From Opisthorchis felineus (Eukaryota > Platyhelminthes > Trematoda > Opisthorchiida > Opisthorchiidae): a DNA stretch of 64,000 nucleotides. The first letter of the stretch is position 1. Each line of letters opens with the position of its first letter. Made by a program: the position numbers and the translations under genes. Location of the stretch: positions 1-64,000 of the forward strand of contig SJOL01006413.1 in NCBI GenBank assembly GCA_004794785.1, given 5' to 3'. Below the pieces are notes generated by a model that saw only the letters and a list, made by a program, of their open reading frames with translations, was not told the origin of the DNA and did no database searches. Below are positions 34,264 to 46,341 of the stretch, piece after piece.

Positions 34264-37200
34264 CTATACACGACAAAAGGATTGGAGATTGTGCTCTCAC
34301 GAAATAATGAAGTTATGCTGTTTGACGTTCTACGACATAAGGACTAAAACATTTTTACTGGTGAACTCCGTCAAATCGGCTTGTCTGTATCTTACAATCG
34401 AAAGCCTAAAGACCCGTTTTTGCACTCTTTCCACAGAACTGGACTCAGTAACTTTCTATTAGACTGTTAGGGTCGTGCTGGTCTAGGCGAAGCCACACTC
34501 TTCAAAATCGGAAGCTACCGACCCTAAAAATTCTAAGTTACTTGGGCAGCTTTATCTGCAGAACTGACTGTCACAATCGTAATAACCTTTCAATAAAGCT
34601 TCAGAATAGTGAAAATTACACTCCTTTGGTCTTCAGGAATTTTTACGAACGTCAGGATGAGTGTTTGAATTAGCCTCAAGTATGTATCCAATTTCCCGTT
34701 AAGGAACACATTTGGTTCTAAATGCTTAGAGATATCTATCAACATGATGAAATAGCTGAGCAGTTGTGTGACTCCAACACAAACAGTGACCAGACAAACT
34801 TCCGGATAACCTTACTCTGTGAAATTGTGATTTGACGACGAAATGGGGTTAGTTTTGCATTCCAGTGTTCCAAAAACTGAAATTCAATTGCAAAAAAGTG
34901 ATGGAGATAACCAATTGTGAAGAGGCACCGAATCATAGATAGGTGAATGAACTAACCAACGTTCATGAATAACTTTCACACACAACTGTGACACTATGGC
35001 AGAATTCCAGTTTCTGTGTGTGATCAAATTTTTATTTTGGCGAGAGTAGAGGATACCCTTGGGTACGAAGAGCAAATAAAGTCATTCAGATTTCCACTCT
35101 CGTTCAAGTAAAAGACCCTAAAGTCCCAGCACATACGTTTTCACCATTTGCAGTATGCTGTGCATTTAGGTCATAAAGCACCAAGTTACATACGGAAAGG
35201 ATTAGCAATGATACAAAAACTATCATTCTCGTCGGTTCATCCGGGTTAGTGAAAAGCCTATTCCAGCTGCAAATATTGCTCATCATTGTGACCCACAGGT
35301 TTTTCATTAGGTTTACGTTTGTGTATGGGTGAAGCAACGTCTAGGAATTTATATTTAAGGGTGAAACAGTGACCTTGTGAATCAGTCATTATGGATCATT
35401 GCGGTGCCGTCGTGAATCATTATTCCTTCGTCCCCGACCCTTACAGATAAAGGTGAGAACTGATCGTTATGCCCTGATGTGGAAGTCGACCGTAGTTTTT
35501 CTATCTCGTTCAGCCACATGATTGTCGTCTACTACGTAACTGAAAAGAATAACGTGAAAGAACATTCACTGCAAAACAAGCCACCTTGAATCCCCTGTTT
35601 TTCCCCATGTCGTATTGATGGCACACCAAGCCATATGGATTATCCAGGTCATACAGTTTAACGTTGGGGAGGTTCACTTCTTTCCAGTCGTGATTCTGTA
35701 AAGTGTGACCTTGCGTTTAGTTGACTACGTGCTTCGAGTTCATTGTAGTCAACCAAGGGACACCCCGACGCTTCGAACATGAAGGATCATACAGCATTGG
35801 ATTTGCACATTGGTCACTCGAATGAAGATTCAGATGCTTTTCATCTAGTTATCTTCGGGCCTCAGAAACTTCCTGTTCTCAAGCCGGAAAATGATTTGTG
35901 GTAACGCGCTGGCTCACTTGGTATTCTATTCAGAGTAACCATCCGATAAATGGCTGCTTGGAATTTTCTAAGAAATTTGAGTGCATTATATAAGTTGTTT
36001 ATTCAGCAGACTCTGCATACCTATGAGCTCTCCCCATTCATCATCGATGAAGGAAACCTGCATTCTATCCTTCATTTTCCCCGAGTGAACCATTACGCCT
36101 CTCAAGTAGGGAACAGGACTCGGCAGTAAGTGGTAATTATTACCAAGGCCACCGCGCTTGTGAACATGGAGAATCCCTGGTTGAGCATATGAATACTGCT
36201 GTTGTTATCGATTCAATCAATACATTAGTCCTAATAGCGTTTCACACTTCCTCAGCACATAATGTGAACTTTTATTATCTTTATGCGCAAAAAATCACAA
36301 TTTACCAAAAACTAAATGAAAATGTTCTCAAATGCTATCCGTTAGAAATAAGAACCTCATTTCGACGGTAGGAGCGAAAACTAAGTTGAGCGGGTGGCAA
36401 CCATAACGTTTGAAGTATCAAAGCCGCAAAGCATCCGAAAAAAGAATCCCTGGGCAACAGTCATCCTTGTGCTCCTTGGTCCTTCAGAAACCGGTAGGTA
36501 AATCATGTCTAGGCAGATACTACAAGAATAGCCTTGTACGGGAAACAGATTGTTGGCCTATTCACTGTTGACACAAAGACATACCGACTGTAATGTTATT
36601 CTACAATCACCGAAAGAGACAGTCCCTGTATTATCGAAGTGTACATTTCGGTACAAGCGAGCAGTGGCTCATTTACCTTAGCGTGAAATACATACTCAGT
36701 ACTAGTCCGTAACCATTCATGGTTGGTGTGAGGTTGCTCGTGAGAAGCTTTCTCCAGAGGGAAGTTTATCGTATCAAACATTATCGTAGATGCACTTAGG
36801 ACCAGTCCAGTTTGATCTCAGATAAGACTGAAGACGAATCCGGTGGTACAGTGACATGGCTTAAAACTAACTGTCGTCCACTCAGGAATACCTTTGGTAA
36901 TAGCTGAGAAACTCACTTTCGTCCACTCCTTTTTATTCAATCACACTGCAGTATTAATTTCAATCAAGGTACATCAGCCACATAAAACTCGAAAGGCTGA
37001 ATATGCAAAAAATTAAGCTGCTCTCAAGAGTCACAAATTTGGTGGATAATACAAAGACGATTCACATTTTCACAGACTTACATGGGAAATGGTAGCTATG
37101 CGTATCAATTAGTAGCGTTCTAGCCAAGTTTACAAGCACCGTTGGAAGTCAGGAATGTCTGATTCAGAATGAGAAAGTTTTTAGTTCATACAGGTAGGCT

Positions 37201-37596
37201 CCAATTTTTTTGTTTCAAGCCTTATCAGAAAGTGCCCAAGACAAACAGTTGAGAAGGAACTCGAAGTGGAGATGTGCTCCAGTGTCCAGTAAATTTCAAT
37301 GCGTGACATGTCCATGTTGAGAACAACGGTAATTATGGACCATAATTTCTAGGTTTGCTATTCGAAGTTGTTTTATCTGTAGCACGTAATAGCGGTAATA
37401 GTTCGTCAAAGGCAATTTCTATGGTAGGCATACACATCGATACCGTATGAATGTAGTGTAATCCTGAGTATTTTGACATAAAGACTAAAATTACAAAATC
37501 CCAATGGACAAATTGCCGAAACCCATGCGTCTTCCACCACTGCACACTGCAATACCTTTTTAAACACATGAAGCTTTTTGCCAAAGTTTAACTCAC
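34264..37596 (-). other. Intron of the homeobox gene
   Basis: 3333 bp between donor GTGAGT (37596-37591) and the acceptor ending at 34264. It lies after homeodomain residue 46, the intron position shared by many paired-class homeobox genes. It holds only short open frames with no recognisable domain. Confidence 0.75.
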
Positions 37597-37977
37597 TTGA
37601 ACCCGAACTTCTGGTAGTCGAATTTTTTGTGCAAGCTCCTCACGAAACATCACATCTGGATAGTGACTGCATTCGAAGGCGCATTCCAGTTCGTGAAGCT
37701 GATAAGTCGTGAATGTGGTCCGGTTTCTCCTAACTTTACTTCCTGAGGCATACTGGTTCCTTCTTGCGCTGGGTTGGCAAAGTTTCCCTTTCTGTTCAGG
37801 TAGATGTATTTCGTCGTCGTGCTTCTCTTGTGTAAATGTACACCAGGCAGTTTGACTGGAAGCGACGCACGAGCGGAATATTTCTGTTACAGGTGAGTCT
37901 TCGCTATCAGCCAAACCTGGACGTCGAAAATGGTTGAAACCAATCAGTCTGCGAGACAGTCCAAGCCCTGGACGTAA
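37597..37977 (-). CDS. rax: Rax-like homeobox gene, penultimate exon (homeodomain residues 1-46)
   Basis: Acceptor CTACTTACAG ends at 37978; the exon starts in phase 0 with [11 protein letters not shown] and ends in phase 0 at donor GTGAGT. The homeodomain begins at about 37734: [16 protein letters not shown] (helix 1), then SHYPDV and REELAQKI (helix 2) and LPEVRVQ. R5, F8, L16, F20 and the QLHELE string are typical of Rax. Unusual residues are Cys at homeodomain positions 18 and 22 (Arg and Lys in vertebrate Rax) and Met-Phe at 29-30 in place of Tyr-Ser. Upstream of the homeodomain are about 80 low-similarity residues. The octapeptide-bearing N-terminal exon was not found; it should lie at higher coordinates on the minus strand. 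Confidence 0.8.
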
Positions 37978-37993
37978 CTGTAAGTAGATTCTT

Positions 37994-38365
37994 AGATTAG
38001 CGAAATACACTCATTTGCATACCAATTTGGATCTGTCGGGAAGCTCACACTGAACCCAGCAAAATCCCTCGTTTATGATGGCCTTAAGCAGATGAATGTG
38101 CTGCACCAGGCCGCCTCATTTTCAGTTGGCACGATATCCGAAATATCACGATACATTCTGTAGACGTAACGCACTACTCATAAAGTTGCTGGAAGCTCTT
38201 CGACGGCCCATGACCGGTTTCGCCCTTCTTGGGGCTCATAAGATAGGCTCAGTCCACGGGCCTCTGTCAACCCACATTGCACGAAACTGGCGAAATACAC
38301 TAATTTGCATACCAATTGGGTTTTGATGGAAGACTCACCCAGCTGAATCTCTCGTTTCTGATATT
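37994..38365 (+). repeat. ~290-bp interspersed repeat, copies R1 and R2 in tandem
   Basis: GCGAAATACACTCATTTGCA at 38000 recurs as GCGAAATACACTAATTTGCA at 38289, a period of 289 bp. R1 includes GTGCTGCACCAGGCCGCCTC and CCGGTTTCGCCCTTCTTGGG; R2 is cut off after about 80 bp. Related copies occur at 43225. R1 translates to GFALLGAHKIGS-like residues, a repeat-derived string that should not be called protein. Confidence 0.75.
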
Positions 38366-38515
38366 CTTACGAAATTTGGGTTCAAGCAGAACAAAAGTTT
38401 GACGGAAACTCGGGGACTGCGCCCACTTGATAATCCCCAAGAAGGGCGAAACCGGTTGTGGGCTGTCGAAGAGTTTTCAGCAACCTTATGAGTAATGCAT
38501 CACGTCTATAGATTC
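38366..38515 (-). repeat. ~290-bp interspersed repeat, inverted copy R3
   Basis: The plus strand reads GGGGACTGCGCCCACTTGAT, CCCCAAGAAGGGCGAAACCGG and TCGAAGAGTTTTCAGCAACC, the reverse complement of the central part of R1. It faces R1/R2 and so can form a stem of more than 100 bp with R1 in single-stranded DNA or RNA. Confidence 0.75.
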
Positions 38516-38699
38516 TTTTTTTGTTTGCACAACAATCCGAAACTTTCCACGTGCACCAAGTAGGACTCAAAAAAGTAGCTAACCATTCTTTATATTTCCG
38601 TATTAATTACTAACTTGGGTCCAATGAATCAACCATGTTTATCAATGTCAATAAGGTTTTTTGAGGGAATTGAAATGAATCAAATGTAGACAGTGTGTT

Positions 38700-39075
38700 C
38701 GATCAATCTGATAGTTCTGCACACGTGGGCCATTAAACCCGGTCCACGTATGCCAGTGGGTTTTGAAATTCCCGGGGACTGGAGCGGCTACCTTGCCTCG
38801 CCGGACAACATGTACTTCTAAACAATAGATTTCAGGGTTGGCCGAACATAAGCTTCAGCATACCTTTCGAACTCAGGCCACCGGGAGTTTCGTATTATGC
38901 TATTCAAATGTAATTTCTCACATGAGAGCAGTACACCGGAGGGTTACGGTGTGGAAAGTAATGCAGCTGACCACATTGTTCAGGATGACACTCGTATACC
39001 TTTGGCCACAGGCAGATCGTCCTGTCGTGCCTTTCTTATCCCCACCCCCCACGGTTGGTAGTTTACTATAACCAG
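38700..39075 (+). other. GC-richer, coding-like segment of unknown identity
   Basis: Three plus frames look coding-like. 38710-38817 reads RMPVGFEIPGDWSGYLASPD and ends in TAA. 38848-39068 is open in one frame (STPEGYGVESNAADHIVQDD, RIPLATGRSSC), while an overlapping frame is open 38838-39071 (VHRRVTVWKVMQLTTLFRM) behind a reasonable acceptor GATTTCAG. No family is recognised. It could be a decayed retroelement or an exon; the strand is not certain. Confidence 0.25.
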
Positions 39076-39079
39076 CATA

Positions 39080-42000
39080 ATCATCGCCTTTCTCTCCACT
39101 TTGCATTTTTAGACATACAAGAATTTCCTGAATCGAAATATTTGGTCACATTTGCCATTAAAACCGTCTAATTATCGTCTCTATCCGAAAGTAGTATCGC
39201 ACGAGTAAATAGCATACTGGTGCATTTTTCCGTTCAATACGACCAAGTCTGATTACTCCAGGAGAAGCAGGTCGGTTCAAAATAGGACCTTACCACTGGC
39301 ATTTAATTAGTATCAGTGACCACATAATGACCACATAATGCTGGCTTCTGAATGAAGTCATACTGCATATGAGCCCTCTAAACCGGCGATATGACCGTAA
39401 ATGGAAAGGTGCGTTTAAGCAACACTAATGAATGCGCACTACTAAATACCGGAAAGATCAAGTAAAGCCCGATTTGAGACTGCTTTTGTTTTCATAAAGG
39501 CCCGTATTTAGAAAAATACACATCGTCTAACGTGATAACTGAAATAAGATCCTTAGAACAGGCAGAATTTCCCGGAACTTCCAACGAGTGTGAAGTATTT
39601 CGAACAATTTGGCCTCATAAATGTTGCGTTTCAACGATATAATAGGTATTATTGCTGTAGCAAACAACACTGTACAAAATTTGCAAAGATCAGCTGGTTC
39701 TGTGATACATGACGTCTGGGGAGGCCGGAGCACATCTACCCCCAAGAGGCAATTTGAGCTACCTCACCTCTCAAAGCCAAAAGTTTACCGTCAAAAATGA
39801 ATACTTTTCATTCGACTGGAGCGGGAAAATCAGCGCAGCTATATGTTCACACGGAAGAATACTGAGGTTAAGAACTGCGTAAACTTCAGTTTACTGGCGT
39901 GCTTGTTGGTATCCTAAAAGGACGAAAACTGTGACTGGAACGGAACTCTTTCGAACGCACACTCCAAACAGCATCGGGCACCAAGTTCATCTGTCAAGTC
40001 ACCTACAGTCTCGAACGAATTCTACGCAAACTATAAGTTTTCAAGCGCGCACACCATAGTTTACAAGCGATGGAATTCTCAGATTCCAAAGAAATACGTA
40101 TCTGTGTGGCACACAAGCTACAAACCTCCCACAGTATATAACTTAATATGTCAACATTCCATGAAACAAGCAAATTTCTACCAACTAGTAACGGCGTATC
40201 AAATATGTTGGAAATTATATTTGGATGGTCCAGGAAATTTTTGGTTATTTTAGGGAGGTTTTGGTTACGCTAGTTATTTATAAGATAATTCTTCAGGTGT
40301 CCTACTTTTGAGAAAAATTTATCAGAGGCAAACGTTTTTAACTAGACAACCTAAAACTTGATCTCGCAGGGTAAACTGAGTCACTCAAATTAAGCTAGAG
40401 TAACCTGTCTGACACAATCGTGCATCCTAACTTGACTTGTCATGCTTTTGGAAATAACTACCAGTGAATCACTTCGACGCGTCGCCAACAATGTGCCAGG
40501 CTATGTTTTGATACTTGTGCTGGAAGAACTTCAGCTTTTGCGGATGACTCCGTTTTTAACCTACCCATCTACTACGAATGAGATCAGGCTGAAGGGGCAA
40601 AGCGCAACAAGCCATCCGTAAATTCACCAGACAACTGTACTTATAGGGAGTGCAACTGCGGGGGTACAGGATGATGCCAACAATTGTTTGTTGACGCTGA
40701 TAAACAAAGTCCGATCACCCACTAGGTAATGTTCTTGTAATGAAGCGCTTAACATGCAGTGGTCACTTTCGCTTCCAGGTGAGTTAAGTAGAAAAATCAA
40801 TACCACTGAGTCCTTTCAGACGTTACTCAGAATGATGACCTTGCAGGGTAAATCGCGCTTAACCTTCAGTGAAGTAAATATGTCACTGCTTAACAAACTG
40901 CTACACAAGTCATGACTGACAAACTGAACTAAACCGAATAGCCCACATTCAAGCTTGGAAAGGTATGAACCGAAAACTGAGACTGGTAAGCACAGTGAAT
41001 GTAACCCGCGTTAACTGATATGCTGTACTGTGCTTCATTTGGATAAGACTGGGAACTTTCTCGAATTTGAGCTATGTGTACTATGCATAATGCACTCTAC
41101 ACCCAGCTCATAACATTTCCAAGCCTTTCACCGCATTCTCTGTGACGGTAATTATGAGCTGACTAAACGGGTATGCGAAGGCATTGAAATTCATGGTTCA
41201 TAGAGTAGCTTGGGCGTTTCATTTTAATTTCGCTTGGTAAGTTGGCCAAAATCCAATGCACCCATTACAAACCTAGCCAATACAGCCGTTCTACGTTCCT
41301 TCACAGATTGTCGGTTCAAGCTTCCGTTTGAAGAAGCTCTAATGTACTGTTCTTATACACTGTTTCATGTGTGGACAAGGTATGTACCCAGGGTGCCAGC
41401 AGTCAGCCATTTACTGACGTCACAGCAACCAAGAAACTAGACGAATGAGGCTTAGCCCTTCGCTGGGCTGAATAAATCATTCATGCAGTGCTGATTGCTG
41501 CAGAGCAATACTACCGAACAAAATCATCGCAATCATCATCCACGTTGTAGGATCTCTTTGACTCTCTACAGCAGTACGCATTTACCGTTGGTCGAACACG
41601 GGCAATTCCACAAATAACTACCCTTGAAAATTTCTGAAGTAGGCAGTCAGAGCTATTGCTTGATAAACACTTACTGGTGTATTTCAGTCACTTTATTTCC
41701 CCATTTTGTAGTCCCCTTAATTATGTTAGATGTGGTGAAAGTATTTCGTGGTTTACCATTGAGGGCTAAACACACAGTAATTCAAGAGTCAGTCAGCTTA
41801 CCCTTTTCAGGTGTTAGAAGAGACTCGATTCCAAAAGGAGGTAATCCGCTGACCTGTCCGTAGGTATATCTAGACAACATACTTGGACGTAGATCGCAGC
41901 TCCGGAAGAAAGCAGTTCGCCTTTCGATGTACCTTTTATCTCACACTGCGAAGTCCAACAGATGCCGCAGTCGGACTGAAGCCATGCTCTAACCAATGAA

Positions 42001-43220
42001 CAGGCGAGCTAGGGGTAGAGAAACCGATGAGCTTGAGGATTTAAGTGTGATTGGATGACGGGGTAGAGTTTGTTTGGAGCAAATTTGGATTAAATCAAAC
42101 TACCTGTGTGTGAAAAGAAAAGCTTCACTCACTTGGAAAAAAATCAAATATTACCTCAGTTCTTTAACATATATCCTATGATAATCGACTAAGTTACCAA
42201 GACTCTTAATAGCCCTGGGCTCTTCCAAGTATCACTCTTGAATTTTTTGCATGTGTCACCTCACATACTCAAATTTCTGTAAGATGCCAACAATCCCTAG
42301 CAATGTGCACCTGGTCCCTAAGCAAAAACCTTCTCCAGACAACTCAGGGTGCATTAATAATAAACAGAACGAGTAAAAATAAGCCAGCAGTAATGTTTGT
42401 AAGGGGTCGCCAATTCGCCAGTACAATTCCGGTTAGTTAATATGACAACACCACTTAGTGGATTTCTGCTTAAGATCGTATGTTGATAGTCCCCATATGA
42501 TTACAGTCCCAAAATTTGAGATATCTGCTTGTTTCAAGCAAGGTATAATCTTGTAATCAATGTGGGTTTCAGCCAGCTTTCTTTTCCAACTTAAATAACG
42601 AGAGTAATGGGATGCGACACTCTAGGTCACGTATCCCAAAATGGCGGGGCCGAGCGAATTTTGCCAGATGTTGTTTAGTGTGAATAGGCTGCTAACGGTG
42701 CGTGTCCACTGACCTTCCAGGATAATCTACCAACCAAGTGAGGCTACCATAAATCTGATGAAAGTCACATTCAGTTTGGTCAGATGCAGGCTAATCACTT
42801 CCAAACTTTGCATTCACATCACTAGTCTTGGCGGTCCTCCTGTTCGGGCACAATTATTCTGCCTAGTCCATAATTATCAGAGGAAACACCAGACTGGACT
42901 TTCGATCCTATCAGACCTCATCAGTAGAACACAGTCGTGACTTCAACCCCAGATACTTGACAAGCTGGGCGAGTGTGCTACCGGTTTATCAACGACTGTT
43001 TTTTAATGTGTGCTTTGAGGATCTTGGGCCTTGTAACTAGATTGCTACTCTTACGGCATAAAGCCTCCGGTAGGCCCTAGTTACCGATTGTGGAAAATTC
43101 TTGAAAAAGGCCCATCTGCACTAGTCAGCCACAATAAGCTACCGTCACCAGCTACTCATTTGAAATTCTGAATGAATTCCGGAGTTCTGGGGAACTATAT
43201 ACTCATATTTCACAAAAGAC
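39080..43220. other. Stretch without supportable gene
   Basis: Only isolated 60-80-codon frames on both strands, no domains, no repeats recognised. The missing 5' exon(s) of the homeobox gene could lie here or further up, but I could not find an octapeptide-like sequence. Confidence 0.35.
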
Positions 43221-43224
43221 TTGT

Positions 43225-43655
43225 TATACCATTTGCATACCAATGTGGTTTTTACGGGAAACCCAAATGAACCTCCCGTTTTTGATGTTTTTTTTCTTTA
43301 ACTAGATGTGCTGCGACAGGCCGCCTCATGTTTCAATTGGTATATTAGGCCAGTACCGCGATACATTGTGTAGGTCTAACACACTCCTTGTAAGGTTGCT
43401 GAAACTCTTCGACAGCCTACTACCACTTTCGTCCTTCTTGGGGCTCATCTTGTAGACACAGTCCCCAAGTTTTACTCGACCTTATGCTCTATTTGAACCC
43501 AAATTGCACGAAATTAGCGAAATACCCTTATTTGCACACCTATTTGGTTTTCACGGGAGACCCAACTGAATCTCCAACTCAATGTGCTGCGACAGGCCAC
43601 CTTATAATTCAGTTGAGACTCATTTGAGTAGTGCATTACTTCTATGCCTGTTATG
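43225..43655 (+). repeat. ~290-bp interspersed repeat, copies R4 and R5 in tandem
   Basis: TTTGCATACCAATGTGG at 43232 and TTTGCACACCTATTTGG at about 43531 give a period near 300 bp. Shared blocks with 38 kb are GTGCTGCGACAGGCCGCCTC, CTCTTCGACAGCC, TTCGTCCTTCTTGGGGCTCAT and GAAATTAGCGAAATAC. R5 is internally deleted. Same family and same tandem habit as R1/R2. Confidence 0.75.
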
Positions 43656-43659
43656 CTAA

Positions 43660-45140
43660 TTGATCCGCGCAAAAGAAAAAAATATTCCGGGGCGGTTAGG
43701 CTATTGCAAAATCAAGCCTAAGTCTCATGACAAAGGACAGGTAACTGAATGTTACCGGAGGATCAGAAATTGTTGTTACTGAGTGGTTTCATTGCCTAGT
43801 GGTTCTGTTAATGAGTAGCTTTGCGCTTACTTCCAATTTTGTTGAGCTTAATGTGATAAATACAGCCTGTTAAAGCCTCATATCAATGGTAGCTAACCAA
43901 CATTATGTTCTGAAGGGCTTGTAAGGGCTACGCTCTTGTCCTGGCCTCTAACATACTTAAATGTCGTACAGTATACTAGTCCCCACTAGTGTGAGAATAA
44001 GCAACCGTCTGTCTCCCAGAAGCTGGGTTAGTGACTGCTCTGAAATAGATACGGAGGATCGTCGCGGTAGTCAGGAACGTTAATTTCAAGGGCTTACCGG
44101 CAGAATGGCAATGAATATACCATCAGATTCGCTCTTGACGAGATTTCAATATGGGCTGGTGCTACAATTTTTTGCGCCCTTTTCACTTTTTGTACTTTTG
44201 GGTCAACTCACCAGATAAGTATTCGTGAAATCGTGTATGTCGTTTTCGAGCGGCCTTGTTACTCGTTGATTAAAAGTTAACCTATTTCGTAAACCACGTG
44301 CGGAACTGTGGGGGAAATTTTCGAAGACCTGTAGTCGGTTGGCGGGGTTCTTACCTGTACAAATACATACTGTCATAAGAATGTGAATTTGGACTAGAAG
44401 CAGCCTTCTAGTTTATGGCCTTGTGTCAGTCTTCACCAGTAAAATCTTAACCAAGTTAGACACCGGTCTTTCTCAGCATCAGAAATAGCATAATCAGTGC
44501 TGATAGTGATGCTTCTAGGCCGCACGACGGCGAAGTTTATTCAAAACTATTTAACGTGCGTAAGTGAATGAGAAAACGGAGACTAGAAAAGGACTTGATG
44601 CAACCCTACCGCGAGCATCCTGAGACGCTTACATCTAAGCAAGCACACGTTCAGACTATTTCGAAGAAAAGGAGACATGGACGCTAGCCGCCTTATCTTG
44701 CACTGTCTCCAACCTATTGCAATCAGGATCACGGACACACCATTCCACAAAGCAGACCGCATCACCAACACCAAAGTCATCCGACATTGCGCAAAAAAAA
44801 GTAGTTGATAGATCTTTTTTGCAATCAGATACTGCTGAAGCAACATCGAAAAGTATCGAGAAGGGCTGAGATAAACATTCACTGAATACAATTCTATCTC
44901 AGTCCGTTGTTCTCTAGTGCAAACATTACGACAACTTTCCGTGGGCCTCACGAATGGCTAAACCAAAGTTTGTTTGTGAAAATTACGTGAAGGATGTTTA
45001 ATTTTCAATTATGTTGCAGACTACATTTACCTCTATCCTCGTCACTCAAGTTAGTGATGCACCAGTATTATGTACGTCGGTTGCAGTTATCCTACACATC
45101 AGACCATTAGTCTTACAAGATGGTCAGCTGTGAGAAATGT
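43660..45140. other. Stretch without supportable gene
   Basis: A 122-codon minus-strand frame at 44583-44951 is the longest here but has no domain and a hydrophobic, low-confidence composition. Just downstream, about 44485-44560, the plus strand translates to ADSDASRPHDGEVYS, resembling the tail string of LINE copy 1 (near 11205), so a retroelement 3' fragment is possible. Confidence 0.3.
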
Positions 45141-45145
45141 CGTGT

Positions 45146-45171
45146 GCTATCTAGATCTAGATCTAGATAGC
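45146..45171. repeat. Perfect 26-bp palindrome of AGATCT units
   Basis: The sequence GC-TATCTAGATC-TAGATCTAGATA-GC is identical to its own reverse complement over 26 bases and is built from repeated AGATCT/TCTAGA units. No associated gene. Confidence 0.9.
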
Positions 45172-45365
45172 TGGTCGCATTAGCACTTTTTTCAGTTGAC
45201 CAAAAAGGAATGCCGACTTGAAATAGAGGATTCAATAATTGATGTTATTTGTGGGATTTAACGGATCATCACAGTCTACTTATTTGGAGGAGGGAACTGT
45301 TCTGACGATAGCATTTTATGGTCCACAAGAAACACGGTAGTGTAGCAATTATTCTTGAAAATTAA

Positions 45366-45555
45366 AGCTGCGAGTGTTTTCCAACTGCATACAAAGTCAT
45401 CTTACCGGTCGCTGAAAGCCATGGGTATACCACTTCCGAAGCCAGAAAGCACCGATTTCCAACATTTCAAAAACCCTGGCCAGCAGGCCTATTCACTGCC
45501 AATGAAGCACGCTTGTTAATTGGCGTTCTACATGACAGGATCCAACCGGTGTAAA
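45366..45555 (+). other. Coding-like plus-strand segment
   Basis: Open plus frame ending in TAA, reading VILPVAESHGYTTSEARKHR and WPAGLFTANEARLLIGVLHD. Candidate acceptors lie at AATTAAAG and CATACAAAG; the 3' end CAACCG/GTGTAA is a poor donor. Composition looks protein-coding, but no family is recognised. Confidence 0.2.
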
Positions 45556-46341
45556 TAAATCAGAAGAATCAGGAAGGAAAGTCTTCATCATGTTTGAAGT
45601 GATGTGTCACAGGCGATAACAAGACCATGTGAGTACGCTTAACAAAAAACAGAACAAGTATAGCAGTTTGCAACTAGCCTGCTTTTATTCACTCACTCAG
45701 AATTGACCAGAAAAACTCCCTCTCTTTGGCGTTAAAGGCTTTATAGAACCGCTAACCGTAAACGAGACAGTAAGACATGCCGAGCGGTCAGAAGAGTTTC
45801 ACTTTCGCGAAACTTGTCTCGTAGCAAGAGTTTTTCCAGAATTATCCCCGTCACTGAGAGAAATGAAGCTGTTCCAACTAATAAACATTAATCTACTCAG
45901 TTAACTTCGGTGAACTAAGGACTCTAGCTACCACGGCTGTCTAGCATGATTTGAATTTGAAATTCATTACAAGATAATAGCGGAAATTGCCACCATTGTC
46001 ACCATTCTATGTGTGACACATAGCCTCGCAACAAACCAAACCGATGTCACTTGTGGGAACCTGTCAGTCTTTAGACAATACCAGTGAACACCAATTGGAA
46101 TAAATTTATATCTCACTTGACTGGATGTTACAATGAAAACCAGATGTTAAAGCGCAACATGCTAGACCGAATGTCGATTCAAATGAAGTCAATGCGGTTC
46201 AAAATATTTTGCCCGGAAGCTGAGTAACCTAATTTGAGTCAAACTCTTTACATTCCTAATCACCGTTAATGAACTTTCCATGACGAAAGTAACAGCACGT
46301 TACCCAGATTATTTCACGCCATTTGTAGCAACATTGGATAA

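Noticed and set aside
38096..38570. Proteins with GFALLGAHKIGS / [12 protein letters not shown]
   Set aside because: They arise from opposite strands of the same ~290-bp repeat (R1 and inverted R3), so they are repeat translations.
44583..44951. 122-codon minus-strand frame
   Set aside because: Long for its surroundings, but without domain, splice context or protein-like balance; treated as chance.
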